64,000 nt of DNA from Gordionus sp. m RMFG-2023 (Eukaryota > Nematomorpha > Gordioida > Chordodea > Parachordodidae). Location: contig NC_088776.1 of the NCBI RefSeq assembly GCF_954871325.1, positions 48,564,569 to 48,628,568 of the forward strand, in the 5' to 3' direction. The translations under genes were made by a program, and so were the position numbers. How positions within the stretch are numbered: position 1 is the first letter of the stretch; each line of letters begins with the position of its first letter. Below the pieces are notes generated by a model that was given only the letters and a program-made list of their open reading frames with translations, searched no databases and was not told the DNA's origin. Of this stretch, positions 63,338 to 64,000 are shown piece after piece.

Positions 63338-64000
63338 ATGATGATGATGGATTGATTTTTCGAATCGTACCGCCGGTTTTAATTATAATAAATGATTTAA
63401 TATTACTAGTAGATAACCCGTCAAAAATGACGGAGAATGAGAATTTTATTCGTTCTCTTACGATTGAGGTTGCCTTTTATTTAAAAACCATATCCAATTT
63501 TTATACTTTTTATCCCCCCCCCCCCTAAGGCCAAGTTCAACCAATTAATACTAAGTGAGTACTATTTTTAAATTAAAAATATATTTATATTAGCTTTTAC
63601 TTGAGACCCATATCAAAATTCTTTGTTAAAATATTATTGATTACCTATAGCTAATATTAAATATTAAAAAATACCAAGTCAGGTCCAACCCAATGATATA
63701 TTTGAAAAAATTACCTCAAGCCAGGTTCAAGACCATAATAATTTTGGTTGTTCAACACTAAAATATTATTTAAAAAATCATAATGCATTAATCAGAGATC
63801 TTTATGATCCTTTTTTTTTATTAGGCCCCACCAAGGCCTGCAAAAAAATTTTTTAGATCTCCAAGCGTCCAAACCTTAATAATTTTGATTTTTCCAAAGC
63901 CCAACCCATTAAATTTTGAAAATTTTTCTTAAATCCCCGTGATAATATTTAAAAAAATTCCCAAGTCATGTCCGCTATATTAATTTTGAGTAATCTCCAA
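63338..64000. other. Upstream flank of TRMT44
   Basis: Holds the presumed TRMT44 promoter, with no recognisable element. From about 63640 on there are GGTCCAACCC / AAGGCCTGC words and CAGAGATCT at 63794, again like ends of the GGGC-type hAT MITEs. A C-run lies at 63513-63524. Confidence 0.4.

Overview
The window is eukaryotic and almost certainly from an invertebrate animal. It is extremely AT-rich, has no operon structure, and its genes are split by many introns, some as short as about 43-51 nt with GT...AG ends. It carries heparan-sulfate N-deacetylase/N-sulfotransferase (NDST) genes, which are an animal family. The species cannot be named from the sequence.

Three host genes can be rebuilt exon by exon, all with consistent reading phase. 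(1) Positions 1-8623 (+): the 3' part of an NDST-like gene, 10 exons, running off the left edge. (2) 42809-50030 (+): a second, apparently complete NDST-like gene with 14 exons and 1044 codons. Its last ten introns sit at the same places and phases as in gene 1, so the two are tandem paralogues about 34 kb apart. (3) 52392-63337 (-): a complete 11-exon gene (656 codons) for the tRNA uracil-2'-O-methyltransferase TRMT44/Trm44 with a C-terminal CCCH finger. It lies tail-to-tail with gene 2.

The DNA between and inside these genes is a layered deposit of transposons. hAT-type elements dominate: remnants at 3.0-4.5, 12.1-12.8, 13.1-15.0 and 33.9-38.9 kb, two related copies with perfect 8-bp target duplications at 25.5-29.2 and 36.0-38.7 kb, and another with a perfect duplication at 56.6-59.6 kb. 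A degraded Ty3/gypsy-type LTR fossil (19.3-29.2 kb, minus strand) carries one hAT copy inside its right-hand LTR. Three fragments (10.0, 17.0 and 30.0 kb) encode the zinc-knuckle/restriction-like-endonuclease C-terminus of R2-like non-LTR retrotransposons. Several short palindromic MITE families recur.

The most unusual non-coding feature is at 30.98-31.56 kb. It is an array of a 14-bp GCGAA-bearing unit organised into an 84-bp six-unit higher-order repeat, a GC-dinucleotide-rich block in otherwise AT-rich DNA. Large stretches (31.6-33.9, 38.9-42.8, 50.0-52.4 kb) show only AT-rich sequence and repeat scraps. No CRISPR array, rRNA gene or convincing functional tRNA was found.
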